In this document: positions 9,577 to 16,859 of the stretch, piece by piece
How the letters are laid out: each line of letters starts with the position of its first letter
Numbering within the stretch: position 1 is the first letter of the stretch
Source of the DNA: Verrucomicrobiota bacterium
GTDB lineage: Bacteria; Verrucomicrobiota; Lentisphaeria; JABSQK01; JAJFLO01
Assembly (NCBI GenBank): GCA_021772615.1
Contig: JAJFLQ010000048.1
Span: 84,057-148,056 of the forward strand
Length of the DNA: 64,000 nt
Direction: 5' to 3'
Notes under the pieces: generated by a model
The model's database searches: none
Seen by the model: only the letters and a program-made list of their open reading frames with translations
Told to the model about the DNA's origin: nothing
Program-made: the position numbers and the translations under genes

Positions 9577-9957
9577 TCAGGATGACGCTGACGATTGATT
9601 GCCACCTCCACTAACCTCTTCCCAAATGTGCTCCAGCATCAGGAACCGGCCACAATGTGGACATGCCGGCTCGGTCGTGCTTGACTTCATACGATTCAGG
9701 TCGCCGACGGGTATAGAAATATAACAGCCCATGCACATTCCGTCGTTCACGTGCACGACGCTCACGCCCTGTTTTATTAGCCGATCATACCGCGATAACA
9801 TATTGGCGTCGATCTCACTGCGAAGTTTAGCTACCTTCTCGGAGATTTCTTCGACATCTTTCTCGTTGTCGTGGACTTTACCGTGGACAATATGGGACTC
9901 GCGGAGTGTGATGTCCAGTTCCTGCAGCTGCCAGAGTAATTTTACTTTTTCCGGCAT
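9577..9957 (-). CDS. coiled-coil protein with C4-type zinc ribbon (zf-RING_7/YbgI-DksA-like)
   Basis: 126 residues. The start at 9957 is preferred because a GAGGT Shine-Dalgarno lies 10 bases ahead. Residues ~8-60 are an amphipathic coiled coil. A zinc ribbon follows with C75/C78 (CMGC) and C99/C102 (CPHC) and the family phrase CMGCYISIPVGDLNRM. Proteins of this family are widespread and of uncertain role, possibly nucleic-acid or RNA-polymerase associated. It is divergent from lpxC, with a 27-bp palindrome between them. Confidence 0.85.
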   Translation of the reverse strand: MPEKVKLLWQLQELDITLRESHIVHGKVHDNEKDVEEISEKVAKLRSEIDANMLSRYDRLIKQGVSVVHVNDGMCMGCYISIPVGDLNRMKSSTTEPACPHCGRFLMLEHIWEEVSGGGNQSSASS

Positions 9958-10054
9958 TTTTCGGTTACCTCGTATCTCTCTAGGTGCTACATTTTTGATG
10001 GTGGTTAATTGCGGCACGTACTGTGGAGACTAACAGTGTACCATGCAAACCCAA

Positions 10055-10081
10055 AGTCAAGGCAATTTAATTGCCTTGACT
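10055..10081. promoter_or_regulatory. 27-bp near-perfect palindrome upstream of lpxC
   Basis: Arms of 13 bases (10055-10067 AGTCAAGGCAATT and 10069-10081 AATTGCCTTGACT) surround a single central T. It lies between the divergent zinc-ribbon gene and lpxC. It is too symmetrical for chance and has no loop, which suits a DNA-binding dimer; as RNA it would fold as an 11-bp stem followed by the T-rich GGTTATTTTTC. Confidence 0.5.
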
Positions 10082-10216
10082 GGTTATTTTTCACTTGTCA
10101 AATCGGCGGCGTCCCGCATCTTGTATGCTCGGCTTGACGCCAAAAAACGTTTGTCACACTACACAGCCTTACCGCCGGATTGTCCCGACGTGGCCTGCCG
10201 CGTTGCAGGACACCTG

Positions 10217-11086
10217 ATGAACCGCCATATGCCTAAACAGGAATACCAGCGCACACTGAAATCATCGACCCGCTATTCGGGGATTACCCTGCATACCGGC
10301 GTTCGCGCGAGGATCACGCTGACCCCGGCGCCGGAAAATAGCGGCATAACGGTGGTACGTGTGGATCTACCCGGCGCCCCCGGTGTTCGCGCGCTGGCGA
10401 CGAACGTGGTTGACGTGGAACGCGCTACGACGATCGCGGACGGCGCCGCGGCCGTGCATACCGTGGAGCACGTTTTGGCAGCGCTGTATGCCTGTGAGGT
10501 TGACAACGCCGTGATCGAGATGGATGGACCGGAACCGCCAATCGCCGATGGCAGCAGCGAGCCGTTTGTGAACATGATACTCAAAGCCGGCACAAAACGG
10601 CAACGCGCGAAGCGAACCGTTTACCGCGTGACCGAACCGGTTTACATTGAACTTGGTCCGAGTAAGCTGATCGTGCTTCCATGTACCGAATATCGTATTT
10701 CATGCACGGTCAAATACGGCGACAGCATGATGGACACGCAATACCTGAGTTTACCGGTAAATACCGAAACCTTCGTAAACGAGATGGCGAAGGCGCGAAC
10801 ATTCTGTCTCTATGACGAGATCGAAGGCCTCATGACGAAGGGGTTGATTCGCGGAGGCAGTCTTGACAACGCAGTTGTATTAAGAAACGGCGCTATTATC
10901 TGTAAGGAAGGTCTGCGTTATGCCGATGAGTTCGTGCGACACAAGATGCTCGATATCGTCGGTGATTTAAGCTTGACAGGATGTCGATTCGTTGGCGAAA
11001 TCATCGCAATCAAGCCGGGGCACCCATCCAATGTTGCCCTGGCGCGCAAACTCATGGAAATAATAGGAATTAGTCATGCGGGATGA
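10217..11086 (+). CDS. lpxC: UDP-3-O-acyl-N-acetylglucosamine deacetylase LpxC
   Basis: 289 residues from the ATG at 10217, which has a GCAGGA Shine-Dalgarno six bases ahead. The frame opens upstream to 10043, but that would translate the palindrome. LpxC is the committed zinc hydrolase of lipid A synthesis. Zinc ligand candidates are His85 (TVEHVLAAL), His242 and Asp246 (RHKMLDIVGDL); the catalytic Glu84 and His269 (GHP) are present. Its last 11 bases overlap the fabZ-like gene, and lpxA follows, giving a lipid A operon. Confidence 0.95.
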   Translation: MNRHMPKQEYQRTLKSSTRYSGITLHTGVRARITLTPAPENSGITVVRVDLPGAPGVRALATNVVDVERATTIADGAAAVHTVEHVLAALYACEVDNAVIEMDGPEPPIADGSSEPFVNMILKAGTKRQRAKRTVYRVTEPVYIELGPSKLIVLPCTEYRISCTVKYGDSMMDTQYLSLPVNTETFVNEMAKARTFCLYDEIEGLMTKGLIRGGSLDNAVVLRNGAIICKEGLRYADEFVRHKMLDIVGDLSLTGCRFVGEIIAIKPGHPSNVALARKLMEIIGISHAG

Positions 11087-12020
11087 CGACGGATCGGTTT
11101 TGCGCACAGCCGACATTCGCCGGCTGCTGCCGACGTCGGGGCCGTATCTTCTCCTCGACAGCGTCGACCCCGGCGAGTCCGGACATACTGTTCGGGGATA
11201 TAAGAATATTGCGGCGGGCGAAGCGTTTTTCGCCGGTCACTTTCCGGGTCAACCTGTTATGCCGGGCGTGTTGCAGGTCGAGGCCATGTTTCAGTTGGCG
11301 CAGATCGGTATCTTTCATCGTCATGGCGCGGCCATGGGGTTTCCCTTTATCACGCAGTTGCGTAAAACCAAGTTTCGGCGTCCCATCACGCCAGGCGATC
11401 GCCTTACAATCACGGCAGACATCGACACTGCGGATGACGGCACGTTTCGCTGTCGTGCGGCAATTTCCGTTGACGGCGAAGCAGCATCCGAAGCAGATAT
11501 CCGCATACAGATCGACGATACCCACATCAATCAGCCGGCACCGCAGCTGACATCCACGCAGATGGCCGGAAATGGCGATGCCGAGCCGATTGCGTTCGAT
11601 CAGATATTGGGGCGAATTCCGCATCGCTATCCATTCGTCATGATCGACCGAATCCTGTGTTACCAGCGTGATGATTCGCGCTTGACAGCGATGAAGAATG
11701 TGACCGCCAACGAGGCTTACGCCCTGGCTGCATATCGCGATCAGCCGTACCTACCCCAGAGCCTGCAACCGGAAATATTTGCCCAGGCCGGGTGTTTTCA
11801 TCTTCTAAGCCTGCCGGAAGGCAATGGCAAAAATATTTTCTTCATGTCGATTGATGAGGCGACGTTCCACCGTATCGCAATCCCTGGCGAGCAGTTGGTC
11901 ATCTCATCCCACACGACGGCGGTTCGCGGTCGCTTCGGCAAGGCTTTCGGCAAGATCCATTCCGGTGGAGTTCTGGTTTCGGAAATGGTAATAAAGTTTG
12001 CTTACGTAGACAAGACATGA
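11076..12020 (+). CDS. double hot-dog FabZ-type 3-hydroxyacyl-ACP dehydratase
   Basis: 314 residues, twice the FabZ length, with two hot-dog domains. Domain 1 (~10-150) has the full catalytic block AGHFPGQPVMPGVLQVEA, with His55 and Glu69. Domain 2 (~172-314) has the canonical opening IPHRYPFVMIDRI, but the corresponding block reads AAYRDQPYLPQSLQPEI: the His is replaced, and Glu233 is kept. FabZ is normally a dimer in which His and Glu of one active site come from different chains, so this fusion may make one composite site. It overlaps lpxC and precedes lpxA, as expected for supply of hydroxyacyl-ACP to lipid A synthesis. Confidence 0.88.
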   Translation: MRDDDGSVLRTADIRRLLPTSGPYLLLDSVDPGESGHTVRGYKNIAAGEAFFAGHFPGQPVMPGVLQVEAMFQLAQIGIFHRHGAAMGFPFITQLRKTKFRRPITPGDRLTITADIDTADDGTFRCRAAISVDGEAASEADIRIQIDDTHINQPAPQLTSTQMAGNGDAEPIAFDQILGRIPHRYPFVMIDRILCYQRDDSRLTAMKNVTANEAYALAAYRDQPYLPQSLQPEIFAQAGCFHLLSLPEGNGKNIFFMSIDEATFHRIAIPGEQLVISSHTTAVRGRFGKAFGKIHSGGVLVSEMVIKFAYVDKT

Positions 12021-12109
12021 GCGAAAATAACAACGTCGCGTACGAGGTCGTGCCGAGCCGGTTGCTGCCGGACTACGCGCCTGATGACAAGGATTCAGTC
12101 TGTGGCTGA
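12017..12109 (+). CDS. possible 30-residue small ORF bridging fabZ-like gene and lpxA
   Basis: An ATG overlapping the fabZ stop (ATGA) opens a 30-codon frame, MSENNNVAYEVVPSRLLPDY..., ending in TGA at 12107-12109, inside the start region of lpxA. It has no recognisable domain. It could be a real small protein, a translational coupler carrying ribosomes to lpxA, or chance. Confidence 0.3.
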   Translation: MSENNNVAYEVVPSRLLPDYAPDDKDSVCG

Positions 12110-12911
12110 AACACTCATACATCCTTCGTCCGTGATCTCACCAGGCGCACGAATCGGTGACGGCTGCCGCGTCGGGCCGTTTTGCTACGTCGGTGAGCAT
12201 GTCGTCGTCGGGGGTAACTGTACGCTCCATTCACACGTCGTGCTCGACGGTCATTTGCGAATGGGCGCCGGAAATGAAGTCTATTCTTTTGCCTGTCTCG
12301 GGAAGCAGACGCAAGATCTGAAATACAAGGGTGACACGACCTACGTGGAGATCGGCGACCGCAATCTTATTCGCGAATATGTTACAATAAATTCATCTAC
12401 GGGCGGCGGTAACACAACGCGCCTGGGAAGCGACTGCATGATCCAGTCATATTGCCACATCGCCCACGAATGCCAGGTCGGCAACCACGTCGTAATGAGC
12501 AGCGGAGCGATGTTGTCCGGACACGTGGAAGTGGGCAATTCTGCGATCATCGGCGGCTACGCGGGCGTCGTGCAGTTTGTACGAATCGGTACGATGGCGA
12601 TGCTTGGTGGATTTTCGAAACTCGCTCAGGATATCCTGCCATATTGCATCGCAGAGGGTGCGCCGGCCGCCATTCGTGCCGTAAACAAGATTGGCATGGA
12701 CCGGAACGGGAAATCGCGAGAAACGATCAAGGCCGTGACCGATGCCTTTCGCACAATCATCAGATCCGGTCTCACGGCAGAAGAGGCCCAGGCGGCCTTG
12801 CGTGAGTCATACCCGGATACGCCAGAAGTCGCCGAGATGCTCGCTTTCACAACGTCCGGCAGCCGTGGCCTGGCCCGGCCCCGCCGAAAAGGCGCGGATA
12901 CGACACCATAA
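12084..12911 (+). CDS. lpxA: UDP-N-acetylglucosamine O-acyltransferase LpxA
   Basis: 275 residues; a left-handed parallel beta-helix of hexapeptide repeats, then a helical C-terminal domain. LpxA transfers a 3-hydroxyacyl chain to UDP-GlcNAc, the first lipid A step. Signatures are IHPSSVISPGARIGDGCRVG, FACLGKQTQDLKYKG, YCHIAHECQVGNHVV with the catalytic-type His, IGGYAGVVQFVRIG and NKIGMDRNG. A GTG at 12102 in the same frame has a better Shine-Dalgarno (AAGGA, 12089-12093) and may be the true start. It is the last gene of the lpxC-fabZ-lpxA operon. Confidence 0.95.
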   Translation: MTRIQSVAETLIHPSSVISPGARIGDGCRVGPFCYVGEHVVVGGNCTLHSHVVLDGHLRMGAGNEVYSFACLGKQTQDLKYKGDTTYVEIGDRNLIREYVTINSSTGGGNTTRLGSDCMIQSYCHIAHECQVGNHVVMSSGAMLSGHVEVGNSAIIGGYAGVVQFVRIGTMAMLGGFSKLAQDILPYCIAEGAPAAIRAVNKIGMDRNGKSRETIKAVTDAFRTIIRSGLTAEEAQAALRESYPDTPEVAEMLAFTTSGSRGLARPRRKGADTTP

Positions 12912-13265
12912 CGCAGCCGTCATGTTATGATTGCGGGAAATGCGCCATAACCTGGTCTTCAGGACGGCGAGTTTTCGATTCTGATATGCCACGAAAAAGT
13001 CAGGCTGGTGTTCGTCGAATTCTCTTGTTGAGTCAACTCTTTCCTCAATGTCGCCCTCCGGTGCGTTACCACGCAAGCTCTCTGCTACGGATTTTTCAGG
13101 ACATGTTGTGCGAACCGCGTCGGAATTCACAACTACAGTTTTGAACTCGAACGAAGATCCTTAATTCAACGCCAATGTGACCAGCACTGGTATACACATA
13201 GGCATCCGTAAATTTGCCGGAAGTCGATTGTTTTTCGACAGAACTCTACGTAGATTCTAACCACT
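12912..13265. other. intergenic region without recognisable gene
   Basis: 354 bases between lpxA and the HPt gene. I see no convincing coding frame, tRNA or terminator. The region is somewhat more AT-rich than its surroundings and may hold the HPt gene promoter. Confidence 0.5.
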
Positions 13266-13694
13266 ATGAAAAAGCGCAAGTCGACAAACAGGCCCAGGTC
13301 CGCGATACAGACCGACACAAAGGCGGCGGCCCAGGACCACACCCAACTCGCCGCTCACAGCACACTCAACACTGCCATTTTCGAGTCGCTCAGGGTCATG
13401 AGCGATGAAATCGACCCGACGTTGCTCGAAGACTTGATAGAAGCGTTCCGGGACGACGCGCCGATGCGTATTAAGGGGATAAAAGACGCACTAAAACGTG
13501 ATGATTTGTCGGAAATTCGGCACCACGCACATTGTTTTCGCGGCAGTCTCAACAGCTTTGGTGTCGACCGGCTGGCATTCGTAATGGCCGCTATCGAACG
13601 CGCTGCCGAGGACGGAGACCGTGCATCGGTGGAATGGCTGATAACATCGCTCGACACCGAATTTAAGAAAGTTCGCAGCAGACTAAAAGCCTGA
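13266..13694 (+). CDS. stand-alone histidine phosphotransfer (HPt) protein
   Basis: 142 residues: a basic, low-complexity N-terminus (~35 residues) and a four-helix HPt domain. The phospho-acceptor region is EIRHHAHCFRGSLNSFG, with His89 in the AHxxRGS position. HPt proteins relay phosphate between a hybrid kinase and a response regulator. A later ATG at residue 45 (MSDEIDPTLLEDLIEAF) is also possible as a start, because no clear Shine-Dalgarno precedes 13266. The next gene encodes a cNMP-binding protein 28 bases on, so the two may form a small signalling unit. Confidence 0.82.
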   Translation: MKKRKSTNRPRSAIQTDTKAAAQDHTQLAAHSTLNTAIFESLRVMSDEIDPTLLEDLIEAFRDDAPMRIKGIKDALKRDDLSEIRHHAHCFRGSLNSFGVDRLAFVMAAIERAAEDGDRASVEWLITSLDTEFKKVRSRLKA

Positions 13695-13722
13695 CTCGAT
13701 CTTAATCCAGAGCCGAAGACCT

Positions 13723-14271
13723 ATGAAGAAGGCACTATTCATACTGGGGCAATTAAACGACCGTGATACCGCGTGGATGATCGATCACGGCACGCGCCGC
13801 ACGGTCTCTTCCGGCTCCGTACTTATCAAACAGGGAGCGGACATTGATTTTCTCTTTGTGATACTCAACGGCCTGTTTACCGTGGTCGACGAACACCAGG
13901 GAAACAAAGAGCTGGCGCGACTTGGCAGCGGAGAGATCGTCGGGGAGATGTCGTACATCGACGCGCGACCGCCGGCCGCAACGGTGAGGGCGGTTGCCGA
14001 CGGCATGGTATTGGCATTGCCGCGCGCCGCACTGTCTGTGAAACTCGACCAGGATAACGGATTCGGCGCCAGATTCTACCGTGCGCTGTCGATACTGCTG
14101 AGCTATCGGTTGCGTGATACGATGGCGCTGTATGGCGGCGGCTACAGCGCCGACATCGAACAAAGCGACGTGATCGATCCGGATGAACTCGGGCTGGATG
14201 TTCTCGACAACCTTGATTCCGCCGGTTCGCGGTTCGAAGAAATCCTCAGGCGCCTGGGAGCAAGCGGGTAG
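13723..14271 (+). CDS. cyclic-nucleotide-binding domain protein
   Basis: 182 residues. Residues ~20-115 form a CAP/cNMP-binding beta-roll: SGSVLIKQGADIDFLFVILNG, then GSGEIVGEMSYIDARPPAATVRA, where the phosphate-binding cassette has GEMSYID and the RPPAATV end. There is no DNA-binding helix-turn-helix after it; the C-terminus is a short helix and acidic tail. It is therefore a signalling adaptor rather than a Crp-type regulator. It lies just after the HPt gene on the same strand. Confidence 0.85.
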   Translation: MKKALFILGQLNDRDTAWMIDHGTRRTVSSGSVLIKQGADIDFLFVILNGLFTVVDEHQGNKELARLGSGEIVGEMSYIDARPPAATVRAVADGMVLALPRAALSVKLDQDNGFGARFYRALSILLSYRLRDTMALYGGGYSADIEQSDVIDPDELGLDVLDNLDSAGSRFEEILRRLGASG

Positions 14272-14288
14272 CCTGATACAGCCGCTTG

Positions 14289-14321
14289 ACCCGCATAGAG
14301 TATTTAACCCGCATAGAGTAT
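14289..14321. repeat. 15-bp direct repeat, 18-bp period
   Basis: ACCCGCATAGAGTAT occurs at 14289-14303 and 14307-14321, separated by TTA. It follows the cNMP-protein gene and precedes the CrtC/polyprenyl-synthase fusion by ~180 bases. It could be a tandem regulator site or slippage. Confidence 0.5.
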
Positions 14322-14499
14322 AGATAATGCTCCTGTAAACTCCCCCGTTTGAGTCATACCAAGCAATTGAATTTTGCGGCAATGTGAGCTATAATATCCG
14401 TTCTTCTCTACTTATTACGCCCCGCCGGAATGTCTCCGTTTCACGGCGAACAGCCAGAACGTGTTGTTTACGAATTTGTAATCTCGGCGGGAGCCTTCA

Positions 14500-16734
14500 A
14501 TGCACACATTCCCACGCGACTGGCCCGAAGCCGGTCCGATTGACATCGAGATACACGACCGGCCACACGCGTCGTCGACGACAGAATGGTGGTATATCAA
14601 TTCCCATTTCTCGACCTCAACCGGGAAACACTATTCGCTGTTCGCCTCATTTTTCCGTGTCGTTCTGGCACGCGACGAGACTACTGGAGAACCACGGTAC
14701 GGCCACGCGCTCGCGTGGGCGCTGATTGACCCTGCGCGAAGCACTTACGACCCGATTTGCCTGCTTGACGAGTGCGCACCGCGCGAAGGGCTTGCGTTGC
14801 TGGAGAAGGGCGAAGACATTCACGATCCCAAATTGCGACGGGCGTTGACCGAAATGCTCGAAAAGAACGCCCTGCCGCTGCCGGATCGGCTGTTTTCTGG
14901 TCACGCAGAGGTTGCGACCAATCACCTCGATCTGAAATACGGAGAGAATACCTTTCGCAGGGCACCTTCGAATACATATGAATTGACGCTGGTGAATGCG
15001 GAACGGAATCTCCGCTGCAGGATTTCCTTCTCCCCGTTGAAACCGGCCGTTCGCCACGGCGTCGCCGGCGTCGTCCGCGGCGTCGCCGGAGAGGGTATGT
15101 TCTATTACTTTTTCTCCCGATGCTCGATCAGCGGCACGCTGTCGACGGGTGACGAGGTCGAAACGATCACCGGCGGCAACTGTTGGTATGATCACGAGTT
15201 CGGCCGCCACCAGGACCGGCCAACGCATGTGAGTTTCAAGGATCGCGCGGCCTGGAACTGGATCTCGATACAACTTGAAAACGGATACGAGATCTCGGCC
15301 TATGACCTCTTCAGGGTTGACAATATGGAAGAGAGTTACGGCCGCTGGGTCATTGTAATCGATCCTGACGGGACCACCCGGTCTTTTACCAATTTCGCGT
15401 TCAAGCCGGTCGCCAACTGGACCAGTTCCCGGACGTTCAACGACTATCCGACGGCATGGTCCTTAACCATTCCCGACGCGAAAATTCGGCTGGAAGCGAC
15501 GGCGGCGTTTGGTGACCAGGAATTCATTACGATAATATCCAAGCCAGCGTTCTGGGAAGGTCGAGTGGAGGTAGCTGGCGACGTCGACGGCCATGATGTC
15601 CGCGGTCTCGGCATTGTCGAGCGCACCGGATTTTACAGTGATATCAAGATCGATGACTTCGTCGCCAGGGTCGGTCAACTTACCCGCGGAACCGTAGAAG
15701 ACCTGCTGCCGCTGGAGCCGACCGGGGCGGACCTGATGACGTTGATCGGCGACGACAGCGAGAGCCGTTATCTCGACGGCGTCGATCCGGCGCAGTATGT
15801 CGAAACGGTCATCCAACCGTTGCGAGAGATTATCGACCGTGGCGGCAAGACGTGGCGGTCCTACGCCCTCATGGCAAGTATCGACGTCGTTGGCGGCGAT
15901 TCCCGAGACTACGTCCATCTTCTGGCAATCCCGGAGGTGCTCCATGTCGGCTCGCTGATTGTTGACGATGTCGAAGATGAATCGGCGATCCGCAGAGGTG
16001 GCCCCGCGTGTCACATGCTCCACGGCACGGCGACCGCCATCAACGCCGGTAACGCTGCATATTTTCTGTTCCAGGTTCTATTTCGAAAGACTGACTTGAG
16101 CGAGACACAATTGGTACGAATCTACGAGCTGTATTTCCGCGCGATGCGTGCCGCCCACACAGGTCAGGCGATCGACATTGCAGGATTGCACGCGATTATG
16201 CCCGCAGTCGCGGACACCGGGGAAGCAGGAGATATCGAGCAACGGGTTCTGGCCGTTCACCGGCTAAAGTCCGCGGTGGCGCCGAGTTGTCTGGCGCAGA
16301 TGGGCGCGATCATCGCCCACGGCGATGATGCCCAGGTAAGCGCGGTTGGTTACTACTTCGAACAGATTGGCCTGGCATTTCAGATCATTGACGATGTGTT
16401 GAACCTGAGAGGCTTCGAAAATGAGTCGAAAATTCGGGGAGAGGATATTGCCTGCGGAAAGGTCACCATGCCGGTGGCGAAGGCAATGTCGGTGCTGGAT
16501 CGGGACGCTCGCATGGCACTGTGGCAAGCCGTTTCAGGGGGAACGGACGATCCACAGGAGATCGCATCGGTCGTTGACGGTCTCGAAGCCGCAGGAGTGC
16601 TTGACGCCTGCGTGAAGCATGCACACGATCTGGTTGAGGACGGCTGGCAACGATTTGATCCGGCGGTACCCGACTCTCACGTCAAGCTCATGATCCGGGA
16701 ATTCGGATGGTATGTTCTTGAACGGTATTATTAG
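14500..16734 (+). CDS. CrtC-like lipocalin domain fused to polyprenyl synthetase
   Basis: 744 residues. Residues ~10-400 match the AttH/CrtC lipocalin-like family of carotenoid hydratases: SSTTEWWYINSHF, HALAWALID, and NCWYDHEFGRH (GxxWxDHE type). Residues ~425-744 are a trans-isoprenyl diphosphate synthase: first Asp-rich motif DDVED at 489-493 (GSLIVDDVEDES), lysine-containing HRLKSA, and second motif QIIDDVLN, where the final Asp is Asn635. The fusion suggests that prenyl-chain synthesis and modification of an isoprenoid are linked. The product is unknown. It is followed by a lipase-maturation-factor homologue and glycosyltransferase genes. Confidence 0.8.
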   Translation: MHTFPRDWPEAGPIDIEIHDRPHASSTTEWWYINSHFSTSTGKHYSLFASFFRVVLARDETTGEPRYGHALAWALIDPARSTYDPICLLDECAPREGLALLEKGEDIHDPKLRRALTEMLEKNALPLPDRLFSGHAEVATNHLDLKYGENTFRRAPSNTYELTLVNAERNLRCRISFSPLKPAVRHGVAGVVRGVAGEGMFYYFFSRCSISGTLSTGDEVETITGGNCWYDHEFGRHQDRPTHVSFKDRAAWNWISIQLENGYEISAYDLFRVDNMEESYGRWVIVIDPDGTTRSFTNFAFKPVANWTSSRTFNDYPTAWSLTIPDAKIRLEATAAFGDQEFITIISKPAFWEGRVEVAGDVDGHDVRGLGIVERTGFYSDIKIDDFVARVGQLTRGTVEDLLPLEPTGADLMTLIGDDSESRYLDGVDPAQYVETVIQPLREIIDRGGKTWRSYALMASIDVVGGDSRDYVHLLAIPEVLHVGSLIVDDVEDESAIRRGGPACHMLHGTATAINAGNAAYFLFQVLFRKTDLSETQLVRIYELYFRAMRAAHTGQAIDIAGLHAIMPAVADTGEAGDIEQRVLAVHRLKSAVAPSCLAQMGAIIAHGDDAQVSAVGYYFEQIGLAFQIIDDVLNLRGFENESKIRGEDIACGKVTMPVAKAMSVLDRDARMALWQAVSGGTDDPQEIASVVDGLEAAGVLDACVKHAHDLVEDGWQRFDPAVPDSHVKLMIREFGWYVLERYY

Positions 16735-16837
16735 TGTTTCTGTGGGCGGTAAGACATTGAAGCCGGGGCCGCCGGGCGTGTTTTTCACCGTGGTATTCGC
16801 GTTGGCCGAAGCATTGCCGGACCCGCTCTGCGTGCAC

Positions 16838-16855
16838 GCCCTTATACCTAAGGGC
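16838..16855 (+). promoter_or_regulatory. hairpin covering the Shine-Dalgarno of the LMF-like gene
   Basis: GCCCTTA (16838-16844), TACC, TAAGGGC (16849-16855) form a perfect 7-bp stem. The 3' arm contains the AAGGG ribosome-binding site four bases before the ATG at 16860. Folding would mask translation initiation. Confidence 0.4.
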
Positions 16856-16859
16856 AATC

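Noticed and set aside
10043..10216. N-terminal extension of LpxC
   Set aside because: The frame is open, but it would translate the 27-bp palindrome and lacks similarity to LpxC; the ATG at 10217 has a Shine-Dalgarno and matches the usual N-terminus.
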